Part shown: positions 46,533 through 54,886 of the stretch, in pieces | Numbering within the stretch: position 1 is the stretch's first letter | Layout of the letters: each line of letters opens with the position of its first letter | Origin: Streptacidiphilus sp. P02-A3a | Lineage (GTDB): Bacteria; Actinomycetota; Actinomycetes; Streptomycetales; Streptomycetaceae | DNA length: 64,000 bases | Reading direction: 5' to 3' | NCBI RefSeq assembly: GCF_014084105.1 | Contig: NZ_CP048289.1 | Coordinates: forward strand, 8,007,922-8,071,921 | Notes under the pieces: model-generated | What the model was told of the DNA's origin: nothing | Databases searched by the model: none | The model's input: only the letters and a program-made list of their open reading frames with translations | Translations under genes and position numbers: made by a program

Positions 46533-47495
46533 ATGATCGAGGCACACGGCCTCACCAAGGTGTTCGGCGAGAAGACCGCCGTCGACGACCTGAGCTTCAC
46601 CGTCGGACCGGGGCTGGTCACCGGCTTCCTCGGGCCCAACGGCTCCGGCAAGTCCACCACCATGCGGATGGTGCTGGGCCTGGACACCCCCACCAGCGGC
46701 ACGGTCACCGTGGACGGCCTGCCGTTCCGGCAGCTGCCCAACGCGCCCCGGACGGTCGGCGCGCTGCTGGACGCGAAGGCCGTGCACGGCGGCCGGAGCG
46801 CGCACAGCCACCTGCTCTGCCTGGCGCAGCTGGCCGGGCTGCCCAGGCAGCGGGTGGACGAGGTGCTGTCCGTGGTCGGCCTGACCGAGGTCGCGCACCA
46901 GCGCACCGGCGGCTTCTCGCTGGGCATGGGCCAGCGCCTGGGGATCGCCGCCGCGCTGCTCGGCGACCCCAAGGTGCTGATGTTCGACGAGCCGGTGAAC
47001 GGGCTCGACCCGGAGGGCATCCACTGGGTCCGGCAGCTGATGCGCGGACTCGCCGCCGAGGGCCGCACGGTCTTCGTCTCCTCGCACCTGATGAGCGAGA
47101 TGGCGGTGACCGCCGACCACCTGATCGTGATCGGCCGCGGGCGGCTGCTCGCCGACCTCGGCACCAGGGAGTTCATCGACCGGCACTCGGCCGGCTTCGC
47201 GCTGGTCCGCACCGCCGACGGCGGCGCCGGCGAGGGGCACCGCGCGCGGCTGACCGGCGTGCTGCGGAAGGCGGGCGGCGAGGTGACCGCCGAGCCGGAC
47301 GGCGCGCTGCGGGTCAGCGGCCTCCCGCTGCCCCGGATCAGCGACCTGGCCTGGGAGGAGAAGATCCGCCTGTACGAGCTGTCGCCGCACCAGTCCTCAC
47401 TGGAGGAGGCCTACATGCGGCTCACCCACTCCTCGGTCGAGTACCGCTCGGCCCAGGACCCGCCCGCACCGGAGTTGGCCGAGGTGGCCGCGTGA
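46533..47495 (+). CDS. ABC-2 type exporter ATPase (pair 2)
   Basis: A 320-aa ATPase paralogous to the one 1.9 kb upstream. Walker A GFLGPNGSGKST, FSLGMGQRLGIAAALLGDP signature, Walker B VLMFDEPVNGLDPEG and SSHLMSEMAVTADH are conserved. A 74-bp stretch around Walker B (46944-47017) is identical in DNA to 45034-45107 of the first copy, while flanks have diverged. The C-terminal part (LTGVLRKAGGEVTAEPDGAL) differs clearly, and the Pro-rich tail of copy 1 is absent. ATG start; 139 nt after the first permease, so it may be co-transcribed or have a separate promoter. The stop overlaps the next start (GTGA). Confidence 0.92.
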   Translation: MIEAHGLTKVFGEKTAVDDLSFTVGPGLVTGFLGPNGSGKSTTMRMVLGLDTPTSGTVTVDGLPFRQLPNAPRTVGALLDAKAVHGGRSAHSHLLCLAQLAGLPRQRVDEVLSVVGLTEVAHQRTGGFSLGMGQRLGIAAALLGDPKVLMFDEPVNGLDPEGIHWVRQLMRGLAAEGRTVFVSSHLMSEMAVTADHLIVIGRGRLLADLGTREFIDRHSAGFALVRTADGGAGEGHRARLTGVLRKAGGEVTAEPDGALRVSGLPLPRISDLAWEEKIRLYELSPHQSSLEEAYMRLTHSSVEYRSAQDPPAPELAEVAA

Positions 47496-48280
47496 CGATC
47501 GACCTGCTCTCGTCCGGCCCGGTCGAGCCGGAGGTACCCCGCTCCCGGCTGAGCCACGCGCTGGCCTCCGAATGGACCAAGATCCGCTCGGTGCAGTCCA
47601 CCATGTGGACCCTGGCGGCGATGTTCGCCCTGGTCCTCGGCCTCGGCCTGCTCGGCGACAGCTACGAGTACGGCCGCGTGGACGGCTCCCCGTACCTCGA
47701 CGACGGCCTGGGCGGCTTCATCGTCGGCCAGATCCCGGTGGTCGCCCTGGGCGTGCTGGTGGTCACCTCGGAGTACGGCACCGGGATGATCCGCACCACG
47801 CTGACCGCCTTCCCGCGCCGGGCCTCGCTGCTGGCCGCCAAGGCGCTGGTGTTCTTCTCGCTGGCGCTGGTGCTGGGCACGGTGGCGACCGGGCTCCAGG
47901 TGCTGGGCGGGATGGTGATCCTCAGCGGTCAGGGCAGCGACCCGACCAGCGGCCAGATCGTGCTGGCGGTCCTCGGCGGCGGCCTGTACCTGGCGCTGAT
48001 CGGCCTGTTCGCGCTGTCGGTGGGCGCCCTGCTGCGGCACAGCGCCGGGGCGATCTCGGTGATGCTGGGCCTGCTGCTGCTGCCGTTCATCCTGGCCCTG
48101 TTCATGCCCACGGACTGGCACAACCTGCTGCTGACCTACTCGCCGATCAACATGTCGGCCTCGCTGTACGGCGACGGCGCGGGCTCGCTCGGCGGCTGGG
48201 GCCTGCTGGGGGTGCTGGCCGTCGCCACCGCCGCGGTCCTCACCGCCGCCTTCACGGCGCTGGGGCGGCGCGACGTCTAG
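47492..48280 (+). CDS. ABC-2 type exporter permease (pair 2)
   Basis: A 262-aa permease with six hydrophobic segments: MWTLAAMFALVLGLGLLG, FIVGQIPVVALGVLVVTSE, LVFFSLALVLGTVATGLQVL, IVLAVLGGGLYLALIGLFAL, AISVMLGLLLLPFILALFM and LLGVLAVATAAVLTAAFTAL. The loop SEYGTGMIRTTLTAFPRRAS parallels the first permease. The GTG start overlaps the ATPase stop by 4 nt, which couples translation and supports 1:1 stoichiometry. The long in-frame sequence upstream lies inside the ATPase gene and is not part of it. Confidence 0.9.
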   Translation: MTIDLLSSGPVEPEVPRSRLSHALASEWTKIRSVQSTMWTLAAMFALVLGLGLLGDSYEYGRVDGSPYLDDGLGGFIVGQIPVVALGVLVVTSEYGTGMIRTTLTAFPRRASLLAAKALVFFSLALVLGTVATGLQVLGGMVILSGQGSDPTSGQIVLAVLGGGLYLALIGLFALSVGALLRHSAGAISVMLGLLLLPFILALFMPTDWHNLLLTYSPINMSASLYGDGAGSLGGWGLLGVLAVATAAVLTAAFTALGRRDV

Positions 48281-48320
48281 GCGGCGCCCAGCGGCCCGGC
48301 GCCCCGCTCGGGCGCGCCCC

Positions 48321-48662
48321 TCAGTACCGGGGCGCGTTCCGGCCGCGCTGGACGGCCGCGCCCCGGCGCTCCCGGGCGTTCCAGCAGGCGCGGTGCCAGT
48401 GCCTGCGGTCGTCCACCCCGCCGACCGAGCCGATGGCCGAGGCGGGCCAGGCCACCAGATGGCCGACGCCGGGCGGGATCTCCTGGTCGCAGCCGGGGCA
48501 GCGGTAGAACTTGCCGCTGTCCCCGGCGACCGGGCGCACCAGCCAGTCCTCGCCCCGATAGCTCTCGGTCTGCTCCAGCAGCCAACCCCCGCCGCTGCCG
48601 CTCTCGTTCGAACGCGACTTCTCTGGTTCACTCCCTCGGGGGCGGCTTCGGCGCGGTGACAC
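48321..48662 (-). CDS. Small conserved actinobacterial protein with a Cys/His metal-site candidate
   Basis: A 113-aa protein of unknown function, common in streptomycetes and often labelled ATP/GTP-binding protein without a visible nucleotide motif. The N-terminal 30 residues are basic and disordered (SPRRSRPRGSEPEKSRSNES). The folded part contains YRCPGCDQEIPPGVGHLVAW and a later HWHRACWNARERRG; the spacing CxxC...H...HxxC suggests a single zinc site. The C-terminus is basic. No membrane helix. It converges on the ABC cluster and is divergent from the luciferase-like gene. Zinc or nucleic-acid binding is an inference from the motif only. Confidence 0.72.
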   Translation of the reverse strand: MSPRRSRPRGSEPEKSRSNESGSGGGWLLEQTESYRGEDWLVRPVAGDSGKFYRCPGCDQEIPPGVGHLVAWPASAIGSVGGVDDRRHWHRACWNARERRGAAVQRGRNAPRY

Positions 48663-48757
48663 AATTCTCCCTGGGCAGGCGAGGATGCTGGTGCTTCCAG
48701 GGTACGAGGTCGAACCAGCAATGACGGTTCATTAGCACAAGTTCTTCTGGCACACCA

Positions 48758-48820
48758 GGGGTGGACCCCAATTCCACCCCCAATTGCGGTCAGCCTGCCG
48801 ATTCGCAGTGCCACTGGCAC
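48758..48820. promoter_or_regulatory. Hairpin and palindrome upstream of the luciferase-like gene
   Basis: Two elements in the divergent region: stem ggggtgga/tccacccc (48758-48765, 48773-48780) and the 13-bp palindrome gtgcca-c-tggcac (48808-48820), 68 nt before the start. The second has operator size and symmetry. Confidence 0.5.
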
Positions 48821-48888
48821 ATGACATGCGTTACTCCAGAGGGAGACGCGGGACCTAAGTTTCCTGCGGGACCGAGGAGTTGATTTCC

Positions 48889-50097
48889 ATGTCGGCCAGA
48901 GCCAGCCAGACAGCCGCCGTGACCACGGTGCGGGTGCCCAGGCAGCGGATCGCGCCCAGGGTGTCCAGCGGCCAGGCAGCCACTACCCCACCGCCCATCC
49001 GCACCGGGGTGTTCCTGCTCGCCGCGCAGTTCCCGGGCCAGGGCCACGCCGAGGCGCTGGACCGCGCGGTGTCCGCCGCCGTCGGCGCGGAGGAGGCGGG
49101 CCTGGACAGCGTCTGGCTCGCCGAGCACCACTTCGTCCCCTACGGCGTCTGCCCGTCCGCGGCGACGCTGGCGGCGCTGCTGCTCGGCCGGACCCAGCGG
49201 ATCCGGGTGGGCACCGCGGTCAGCGTGCTGCCGACCCAGCACCCGGTCTCCCTCGGCGAGCAGGCCTCGCTGCTGCACCTCACCTCCGGCGGCCGGTTCA
49301 CCCTGGGCGTGGGTCGCGGCGGTCCGTGGGTGGACCTGGACGTCTTCGGCACCGGGCTGGAGGCCTACGAGAGCGGCTTCGCCGAGTCGCTGGAGCTGCT
49401 GCTGCGCTGGCTGCGCTCGTCCCGGGTCTCCGCCGACGGCCCCCGCTACCGCTTTCCCGAGGTCGCGGTGGTGCCCAGGGCCAGCGAACAGCCGCTGCCG
49501 TTCCCGGCCCCCGGGGGCTTCCGCGGACCCGAGTACGCGGGCGCGCACGCCCCCGACGGACGGCGCGTGGACGGCCCGCCGGTGATGGTCGCCTGCACCT
49601 CGCTCGCCACCGTCCGGCTGGCCGCGCAGCAGGGCGTGCCGATGCTGCTGGGGATGCACTCCGGCGACGAGGACAAGGCGGCGATGGTGGCCGCGTACCG
49701 CACCGCGGCGCGCGAGGCCGGGCACAACCCGGACCGGATCGCCCGGATCGAGGCGGAGCACATGGCCGCCGGGGTCGCCCAGGTCGAGGACAGCGGCCCG
49801 GAGGCGCAGCGGGTGCTGCTCAAGTCGATGCCCGGCTGGTTCAACTACGGCCTGTCGGCGCACCGCACCGTGGACGGCCGGGAGCGCCGGATGCGCGACC
49901 CGCGTGAGTACACCGAGCTGCTGTGCGAGCTGCACGCCGTCGGCACGCCGCGCCTGTGCGCGGACCGGCTGGCCGCCACCGCCGAGCGGACCGGGGTCCG
50001 CCGGTTCGCCCTGCTGGTCGAGGGTTCGGGCGACCGGGAGGCGACGCTGCGCAACGTGGAACGGCTGGGCTCGGAGGTCCTGCCGCTGCTGGTGTGA
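48889..50097 (+). CDS. LLM-class flavin-dependent oxidoreductase (luciferase-like)
   Basis: A 402-aa monooxygenase of the bacterial luciferase superfamily (TIM barrel, FMNH2 or F420H2 dependent). After a disordered N-terminus, IRTGVFLLAAQFPGQGHAE starts the barrel; AEEAGLDSVWLAEHHFVPYG carries the family His residues; IRVGTAVSVLPTQHPVSLGE, LTSGGRFTLGVGRGGPWVDL and AYESGFAESLELLLRWLRSS are typical. ATG at 48889 has GAGGAG 9 nt upstream; a TTG three codons earlier is possible. Substrate unknown. It is monocistronic by position, with a possible operator upstream. Confidence 0.88.
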   Translation: MSARASQTAAVTTVRVPRQRIAPRVSSGQAATTPPPIRTGVFLLAAQFPGQGHAEALDRAVSAAVGAEEAGLDSVWLAEHHFVPYGVCPSAATLAALLLGRTQRIRVGTAVSVLPTQHPVSLGEQASLLHLTSGGRFTLGVGRGGPWVDLDVFGTGLEAYESGFAESLELLLRWLRSSRVSADGPRYRFPEVAVVPRASEQPLPFPAPGGFRGPEYAGAHAPDGRRVDGPPVMVACTSLATVRLAAQQGVPMLLGMHSGDEDKAAMVAAYRTAAREAGHNPDRIARIEAEHMAAGVAQVEDSGPEAQRVLLKSMPGWFNYGLSAHRTVDGRERRMRDPREYTELLCELHAVGTPRLCADRLAATAERTGVRRFALLVEGSGDREATLRNVERLGSEVLPLLV

Positions 50098-50165
50098 GCC
50101 CGGGCCCGGCCCGTCGGTGGCATGCCTCGTACGCGACGTGCACCGACGGGTCGATCGGCTGCGGA

Positions 50166-50558
50166 CTAACAGTCCCTCAGCTCCTCGGACTGGTTGAGCA
50201 CCTGGGCCCGGATCGAGGTGAAACGCGCGTACCGGTCATCGGACCCCGGTCCGAGCGGGAACACCGCGACCCGGTGGCAGTTCTGGAACGCCAGGCGGAC
50301 ACCGAAGTGCCGCTCCAGCGATCCCCTGATCGCATCACTCGCCATCGCGCGCAGCAGTTGCCCACGGGCCTGCTCCGACGGTGGCGGAACCTGGTTGTCG
50401 GCGAACTCGCTACCGTCGACCTTCTGCTGGGCCACCAGTGAACTGATGAGCCCCCAGGCGTAGGGCAGGGAGACGCGGACGCAGTCGACGAATTCCCTCT
50501 CATCGACCTCGCCTCGCTCGGCCTTCTCTAGCAGGGCCGGTGAGACGTCGAGCGACAT
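50166..50558 (-). CDS. SCO5389-like small conserved protein
   Basis: A 130-aa cytosolic protein with no recognised catalytic motif. It is conserved in streptomycetes at this position, next to nucS (from memory of the S. coelicolor order, SCO5389). It is mostly alpha-helical: SLDVSPALLEKAERGEVDER, FVDCVRVSLPYAWGLISSLV, QARGQLLRAMASDAIRGSLE. The C-terminal half, HFGVRLAFQNCHRVAVFPLG, looks beta-rich. ATG start with a good AGGAGA box. It is preceded by a 500-nt intergenic region carrying tandem repeats. Function unknown. Confidence 0.75.
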   Translation of the reverse strand: MSLDVSPALLEKAERGEVDEREFVDCVRVSLPYAWGLISSLVAQQKVDGSEFADNQVPPPSEQARGQLLRAMASDAIRGSLERHFGVRLAFQNCHRVAVFPLGPGSDDRYARFTSIRAQVLNQSEELRDC

Positions 50559-51061
50559 GGGTTCTCCTCTCGCGGACCTCGCGGACCGGGTGGCCCCGAG
50601 GTGGTGGTGCGGGGTGGAACAGTGGCGCTGGAACAGACGTACGGGTGAACCGGACCTGGCGTCCTGCCGTGCGGCAGGTGCACACCGACAAGCGTCCCAG
50701 GGAAACGGCCCCCGACGGGGCGGAACGGACTATTCCCCCTTTGCCGGGCCACATGTGACGTTGCCGGTCCACATGTGATCGAGTACGGCGCAATGAGACC
50801 AGCACGACGCACGCTGGTCTCTCGATCCGTACCGAGCCGTTACTCACCGTAGGCCGACATGCGCGGTTTCACCAGAAGCCCGCATCCGGATCAAGCCACT
50901 CCTTGATTGACAGGAGCACGGTTGCGGCGCACGGCCCGAGTGGACGGCTCACTTGACGGACTGAACGCGCCCGCTCGTACGGTGGTTTCACCCCGGGCGG
51001 CACCGCCCCGGAATCCCGCGGAATCGCTCCGAACGGCCCCAGTGGGCTAGCGTGGTCGGCC
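50559..51061. promoter_or_regulatory. 503-nt divergent region with tandem CACATGTG sites
   Basis: No gene is supported here. Two consecutive 20-bp units, 50741-50760 and 50761-50780, match at 17 of 20 positions, and each contains the palindrome cacatgtg. This places two identical dyads exactly two helical turns apart. At the right edge, a -10-like tagcgt (51048-51053) ends 8 nt before the nucS ATG. A short tract ttgattgacaggagc lies near 50910. Confidence 0.55.
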
Positions 51062-51721
51062 ATGCGTCTCGTGATTGCCCGCTGCTCCGTCGACTACGCC
51101 GGACGGCTCACCGCCCACCTGCCCTCCGCCCCTCGGCTCATCCTGGTGAAGTCGGACGGCAGCGTCGCGATCCACTCGGATGACCGTGCCTACAAGCCGC
51201 TCAACTGGATGTCCCCGCCCTGCGTCCTCAAGGAGGAGGAGGGCCGCTGGACGGTCGAGAACAAGGCCGGAGAGAAACTGATCATCACCCTGGAGGAGGT
51301 CATGCTCGACTCCTCGCACGAGCTCGGGGTCGACCCCGGGCTGATCAAGGACGGCGTCGAGGCCCACCTCCAGGAGCTCCTCGCCGACCGGATGGAGGTC
51401 CTGGGCGAGGGCTGGAGCCTGATCCGCCGCGAGTACCCGACCGCGATCGGCCCGGTCGACATCCTGTGCCGCAACGCCGAGGGCGCGACCATCGCCATCG
51501 AGATCAAGCGCCGCGGCGAGATCGACGGCGTCGAGCAGCTGACCCGCTACCTGGAGCTGCTCAACCGCGACCCGCTGCTGGCCCCGGTCAAGGGCGTCTT
51601 CGCCGCCCAGCAGATCAAACCCCAGGCCCGGGTGCTCGCCACCGACCGCGGCATCGGCTGCGTCGTCCTCGACTACGACGCCCTGCGCGGCATCGAGGAC
51701 GACAAACTGAAGCTGTTCTGA
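51062..51721 (+). CDS. nucS: Mismatch-specific endonuclease NucS (EndoMS)
   Basis: Cuts both strands at mismatches and drives the non-canonical mismatch repair of actinobacteria that lack MutS/MutL. The 219-aa protein has the N-terminal dimer/DNA-binding domain ([35 protein letters not shown]) and a C-terminal RecB-like nuclease domain with Asp133 (GPVDILCRN), Glu147 and Lys149 ([13 protein letters not shown]) in the expected D-ExK arrangement. The extreme C-terminus KLKLF resembles a sliding-clamp-binding end. No Shine-Dalgarno sequence is evident; the -10-like tagcgt 8 nt upstream suggests a leaderless mRNA. Confidence 0.96.
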   Translation: MRLVIARCSVDYAGRLTAHLPSAPRLILVKSDGSVAIHSDDRAYKPLNWMSPPCVLKEEEGRWTVENKAGEKLIITLEEVMLDSSHELGVDPGLIKDGVEAHLQELLADRMEVLGEGWSLIRREYPTAIGPVDILCRNAEGATIAIEIKRRGEIDGVEQLTRYLELLNRDPLLAPVKGVFAAQQIKPQARVLATDRGIGCVVLDYDALRGIEDDKLKLF

Positions 51722-51793
51722 CCCGCGGATGGCCTCGGCGCTCATTCGCCCCTTCCGCCCCGGTTGCACCGACCGCACCGGGGCGGCCCGACG

Positions 51794-54343
51794 TCAGGGG
51801 CTGGAGGAGTCGCCCGCCGCGCCCGCGGGCGGGCTGGTGGACGCGCTGGGGCTCGGGGTCGAGGCACTGCTGCTGCTGCTCGGCGTGGAGGACGCGGACG
51901 GGCTGGACGACGCGGATGCGCTGCTGGAGGCCGGGGGCGCCGGCGGCGGGGACACCGGGTGCGTCGGGCTGCTCTGGGTCCGCGACGGGGTCGTGGCCGG
52001 GGTACTGGGGGTGGTGCCCGGGGTCGTGCCCGGGGTGCTCGGGGTGGTGCCCGGCACGCCGGGCTGGATCAGCGGGCCGCCGGGGACGGTGCTGGGGCTG
52101 GTGGACGGGGTGGCGCTGCCGGACGCGGTGGCCGAGGTGGACGGGGTCATCAGCGGGGGCACCGTCGGTGTGGTCACCGGGGCCACCGGGACGCCCGCGC
52201 TCTTGGCCGAGTGCTGGAAGGCGCCGACGCCCAGGGCTATGCCCGAGCCCAGCGCGCCCATCAGCACCACGCCCGCCACCGCCAGCAGCAGCTGACGCCC
52301 GTTCACCGCGCGGTCGCCCTCGGCCCGTCCGGCCAGCCGGCGCAGCCCCGGGCGGGGCGCGGCGGCGAACGGCTGCGCCGGGCCGCCGGTGAGCGCCCTG
52401 GTGCTCCGCTCCAGCAGGCTCAGCACCCGCCGTCCGGCTATCGCGCCGCGGGCGTCGCCGAGGGCGGCCCGCATCGCGACGGAGGCCTCCAGCTCGGCGC
52501 GGGCCCGGTCGTACGCGCCGGTGCACAGCCCCAGTACGCCGAGCTCGTGGTGGAACCACGCCTCGGCGGCGACCGCGCCGGTCGACCGCGCGGACTCCTG
52601 GCCGAAGCGCAGCGCGCGCTCCCACGCGCCCCAGCGCAGCGCCAAGGCGAAGGAGGGCGCCGCCGCCCGGGCCAGCAGCACCACCTGGGCGTGACGGCCC
52701 GCGTCGCGGTCGGCGTGCATCGCCGCCAGCAGCACCTCGGCCTCGGCGGCTATCTGCTCCTCGGTGACCGAGGCGTGCCCGGTCCACCAGGCGAAGTGCT
52801 GTCCGGCCTCGCGGGCCGCCCCGCCGTCCGGCCACTCGTCGGCGAGCAGCGCGCAGACGCCGTCCACCAGCCGGTGGTGGACGCCGACGACGACCGCGAG
52901 CCCGGCCTCGACCAGTTCCTCCAGCGCCGCCTCGCCGTGGCCGACGTCGACCAGCGCGGGCAGGTGCGGGGCGGTGGGGCACTCGCCGCCGAGGGCGACG
53001 GCGAGCTCCAGGGTGCGCCGGGCCGGGCGGCTGAGGCCCCGGGCGATGCGGACCGCCGGGGCGGCGCTCTCGGCGACGGACGGCAGCGGCACCGGGTCCG
53101 GCGGCGGCTCGCCGACGGACTCGTGCTGGCTCAGGTAGGCGTCGAAGCCGCCGGGGGTCGGCCGGCGCTCGGCCGCCGGGTCCACCAGCGTGCCGGACAG
53201 CCGCTGGGTGTGCAGCAGTTCCACACCCTGCTCGGCGGTGCCCGGGCTGTCCCAGTCCGGTCCCGGCAGTCCGGCCGCCAGTGCCTCGATGGCGGCCTCG
53301 CGGTGCCGCAGCAGCGCCCCGGCCTGGACGAAGCGCAGCGGCAGGCCCTCGGACTCGAACCAGAGGTCGACCGCCCAGGCCCGCTCGGTCTCGTCCAGCG
53401 AGCGCCCGGCCAGCCGGGCCAGCAGCGCGAGGCTGGCCTGCCGGGACAGGCCGGGGATGGTGACCTCCTCCATCCGCGAGCCGACCAGCGGGGCCGGGAC
53501 GTCCGGGGCGGAGGAGACCAGGAAGGCGCACTCGGGGGCGGCGCCGAGCAGTTCCTCCAGCGTGTCGCCGCCGAACTCCAGGTCGTCGATGACCACGACC
53601 GCGCCGACGCCGCGCAGCAGCTCCGCCCACCGCTCCCGTCCCGGGCGGTAGCCGGGGGCGTCGTAGGTGGCCGCGAACAGGTCCTGGAGCAGGTCGGCGG
53701 TGGTCCGCCGGTAGCCGCTGAGCTGGACCACCCCGGCGGGCGCGAGCCCGGCGCAGGCGGCGGCGACGGTGTCGAGGACGGCGGTGCGTCCCGAGCCGCC
53801 CTGGCCGGTGACCCGGACGCAGCGGCCCTGGCTCAGCCGGTCCCGCAGCCGGTCGCACAGGGCGTCGCGTTCGAGCAGGTGGCCGCCGGTGGCCCGGGGG
53901 CGGGCGGTGGCGTCGCCGGGGACCGGCAGCGGTTGCGGCCGCCGCCCGGACGGGCAGGGCTCGGCACTGCTGCCGTCGGCGGCGTTGACGGTGAGCAGCA
54001 GGTCGCCGACGACCACGCTGCCGGTGCGGTCGCGGCCGTCGGCCGGGGCGTCGGCGGCGGCCTCCTCCCAGCCGGGCTCGGCGGCCGGGCCGGTGCGGGC
54101 GACCTCGGTGGAGGCGCCGCTGCCGTAGCGGACCGGCAGGTTGGCGGACGGCGTCGGCACACCGATGGTGGGCGCCTCGGCGGATATGGGCTCGTACGGG
54201 TGGCCGGGCGGCGGCTCGGGGTCGGGCCCGGCCCCGGCGGCCGGCATCAGGACGGTCTCGGCCTCGCGGAACGACTCGCTCGCGAATTCCGGCGGTCCCT
54301 GCTCCCCGGAGTCGTCGCCGTCCCCCACTACATGCGGGTTCAT
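51794..54343 (-). CDS. Membrane-anchored STAND/NB-ARC-like ATPase with Ser/Thr/Pro external tail
   Basis: An 849-aa multidomain protein. A disordered acidic N-terminus is followed by a possible FHA-like or beta strip (TGSVVVGDLLLTVNAADGSS), then an AAA/STAND ATPase: HLLERDALCDRLRDRLSQGR, variant Walker A VTGQGGSGRTAVLDTV (Arg in place of Lys), Walker B VGAVVVIDDLEFGGDTLEEL and a winged-helix-like segment (TIPGLSRQASLALLARLAG). Helical-repeat sequence (AWERALRFGQESARS, ARAELEASVAMRAALGDARG) precedes one transmembrane helix (LLLAVAGVVLMGALGSGIAL) and a ~140-residue Ser/Thr/Pro tail outside the cell. ATG at 54343 has AGAGGA upstream. Signalling from a cytosolic NTPase to the envelope is plausible but unproven. 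A STAS-domain gene lies just upstream on the same strand. Confidence 0.82.
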   Translation of the reverse strand: MNPHVVGDGDDSGEQGPPEFASESFREAETVLMPAAGAGPDPEPPPGHPYEPISAEAPTIGVPTPSANLPVRYGSGASTEVARTGPAAEPGWEEAAADAPADGRDRTGSVVVGDLLLTVNAADGSSAEPCPSGRRPQPLPVPGDATARPRATGGHLLERDALCDRLRDRLSQGRCVRVTGQGGSGRTAVLDTVAAACAGLAPAGVVQLSGYRRTTADLLQDLFAATYDAPGYRPGRERWAELLRGVGAVVVIDDLEFGGDTLEELLGAAPECAFLVSSAPDVPAPLVGSRMEEVTIPGLSRQASLALLARLAGRSLDETERAWAVDLWFESEGLPLRFVQAGALLRHREAAIEALAAGLPGPDWDSPGTAEQGVELLHTQRLSGTLVDPAAERRPTPGGFDAYLSQHESVGEPPPDPVPLPSVAESAAPAVRIARGLSRPARRTLELAVALGGECPTAPHLPALVDVGHGEAALEELVEAGLAVVVGVHHRLVDGVCALLADEWPDGGAAREAGQHFAWWTGHASVTEEQIAAEAEVLLAAMHADRDAGRHAQVVLLARAAAPSFALALRWGAWERALRFGQESARSTGAVAAEAWFHHELGVLGLCTGAYDRARAELEASVAMRAALGDARGAIAGRRVLSLLERSTRALTGGPAQPFAAAPRPGLRRLAGRAEGDRAVNGRQLLLAVAGVVLMGALGSGIALGVGAFQHSAKSAGVPVAPVTTPTVPPLMTPSTSATASGSATPSTSPSTVPGGPLIQPGVPGTTPSTPGTTPGTTPSTPATTPSRTQSSPTHPVSPPPAPPASSSASASSSPSASSTPSSSSSASTPSPSASTSPPAGAAGDSSSP
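51994..52065 (-). repeat. Thr/Pro-coding tandem repeats in the STAND-like protein tail
   Basis: Imperfect units around ggtgcccggggt encode PGTTPSTP-like repeats in the extracellular tail; copy number is likely variable among relatives. Confidence 0.7.
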
Positions 54344-54499
54344 GTTCCTCTTTCGCCCCCGGTACCGTACGCAGCGCGCAGTGCGGGCACATTCTCCCGT
54401 CCACGGCTGGCATTCCGGTAACCAGACGCGGACCGTTGCACACTCTTCACCAATCCAGCACGACGGGCGGTGCCGCCGCGCCACCCTGTTACCGGGTGC

Positions 54500-54886
54500 T
54501 CACCCAGCGGAGACCGGCAGCACCGGTCCGGGCAGTTCTCCGGCCAGGCCACCGGCCAGGTCCTGGGCCAGGTCGGCGACCAGATCCGGGACGTAGCCCT
54601 CGATCGCCAGGATCCGGTGCAGCTTGGTCGCCACCAGCAGCCGCTGCAGTTGCGCCGGGACGCCGCGCAGCACCATCCGCCGACCGCAGCGCCCGGCCCG
54701 GCGGTGGGTGCCCATCAGCACCCCGAGGCCGGTGGCGTCCCAGGAGTCCAGGGCGGACAGGTCGAGCACCAGGTCACCGTGGCCGTGGTCGACCGCGCGG
54801 TGCAGCACGGACCGCGCGTCGGCGGCGGTGCGGACGTCCAGGCGCCCCTCGATGGCCAACTCGTCGTGGTCACCCCTGATCCGCAT
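54500..54886 (-). CDS. STAS-domain (anti-sigma factor antagonist-like) protein
   Basis: A 128-aa protein with one STAS domain: MRIRGDHDELAIEGRLDVRT, LVLDLSALDSWDATGLGVLM, VLRGVPAQLQRLLVATKLHR, ILAIEGY. In SpoIIAA/BldG-type antagonists, the phosphorylated Ser lies in DSSGLG; here the segment is DATGLG with Thr52 at that position, so phosphorylation by an RsbW-like kinase is possible but not certain. The Ala/Gly/Leu/Pro-rich C-terminal extension (DLAQDLAGGLAGELPGPVL) is unusual for the family. ATG with GGAG box. No anti-sigma kinase gene is adjacent; the membrane STAND-like ATPase gene lies 156 nt downstream on the same strand. Confidence 0.85.
   Translation of the reverse strand: MRIRGDHDELAIEGRLDVRTAADARSVLHRAVDHGHGDLVLDLSALDSWDATGLGVLMGTHRRAGRCGRRMVLRGVPAQLQRLLVATKLHRILAIEGYVPDLVADLAQDLAGGLAGELPGPVLPVSAG

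Noticed and set aside
46433-47491. Upstream extension of the second ABC permease through the ATPase gene
   Set aside because: The extension is out of frame with the real ATPase; the GTG at 47492 overlapping the ATPase stop is the natural start.
50528-50847. Short open frames in the gap between the SCO5389-like gene and nucS
   Set aside because: Several frames of 70-115 codons on both strands, none with domain, start context or consistent codon bias; typical of GC-rich intergenic DNA.
51615-54443. 942-codon minus-strand frame overlapping the STAND-like ATPase gene in another frame
   Set aside because: Arg/Pro/Gly-rich nonsense sequence; the chosen frame contains Walker motifs, a membrane helix and a good ribosome-binding site.
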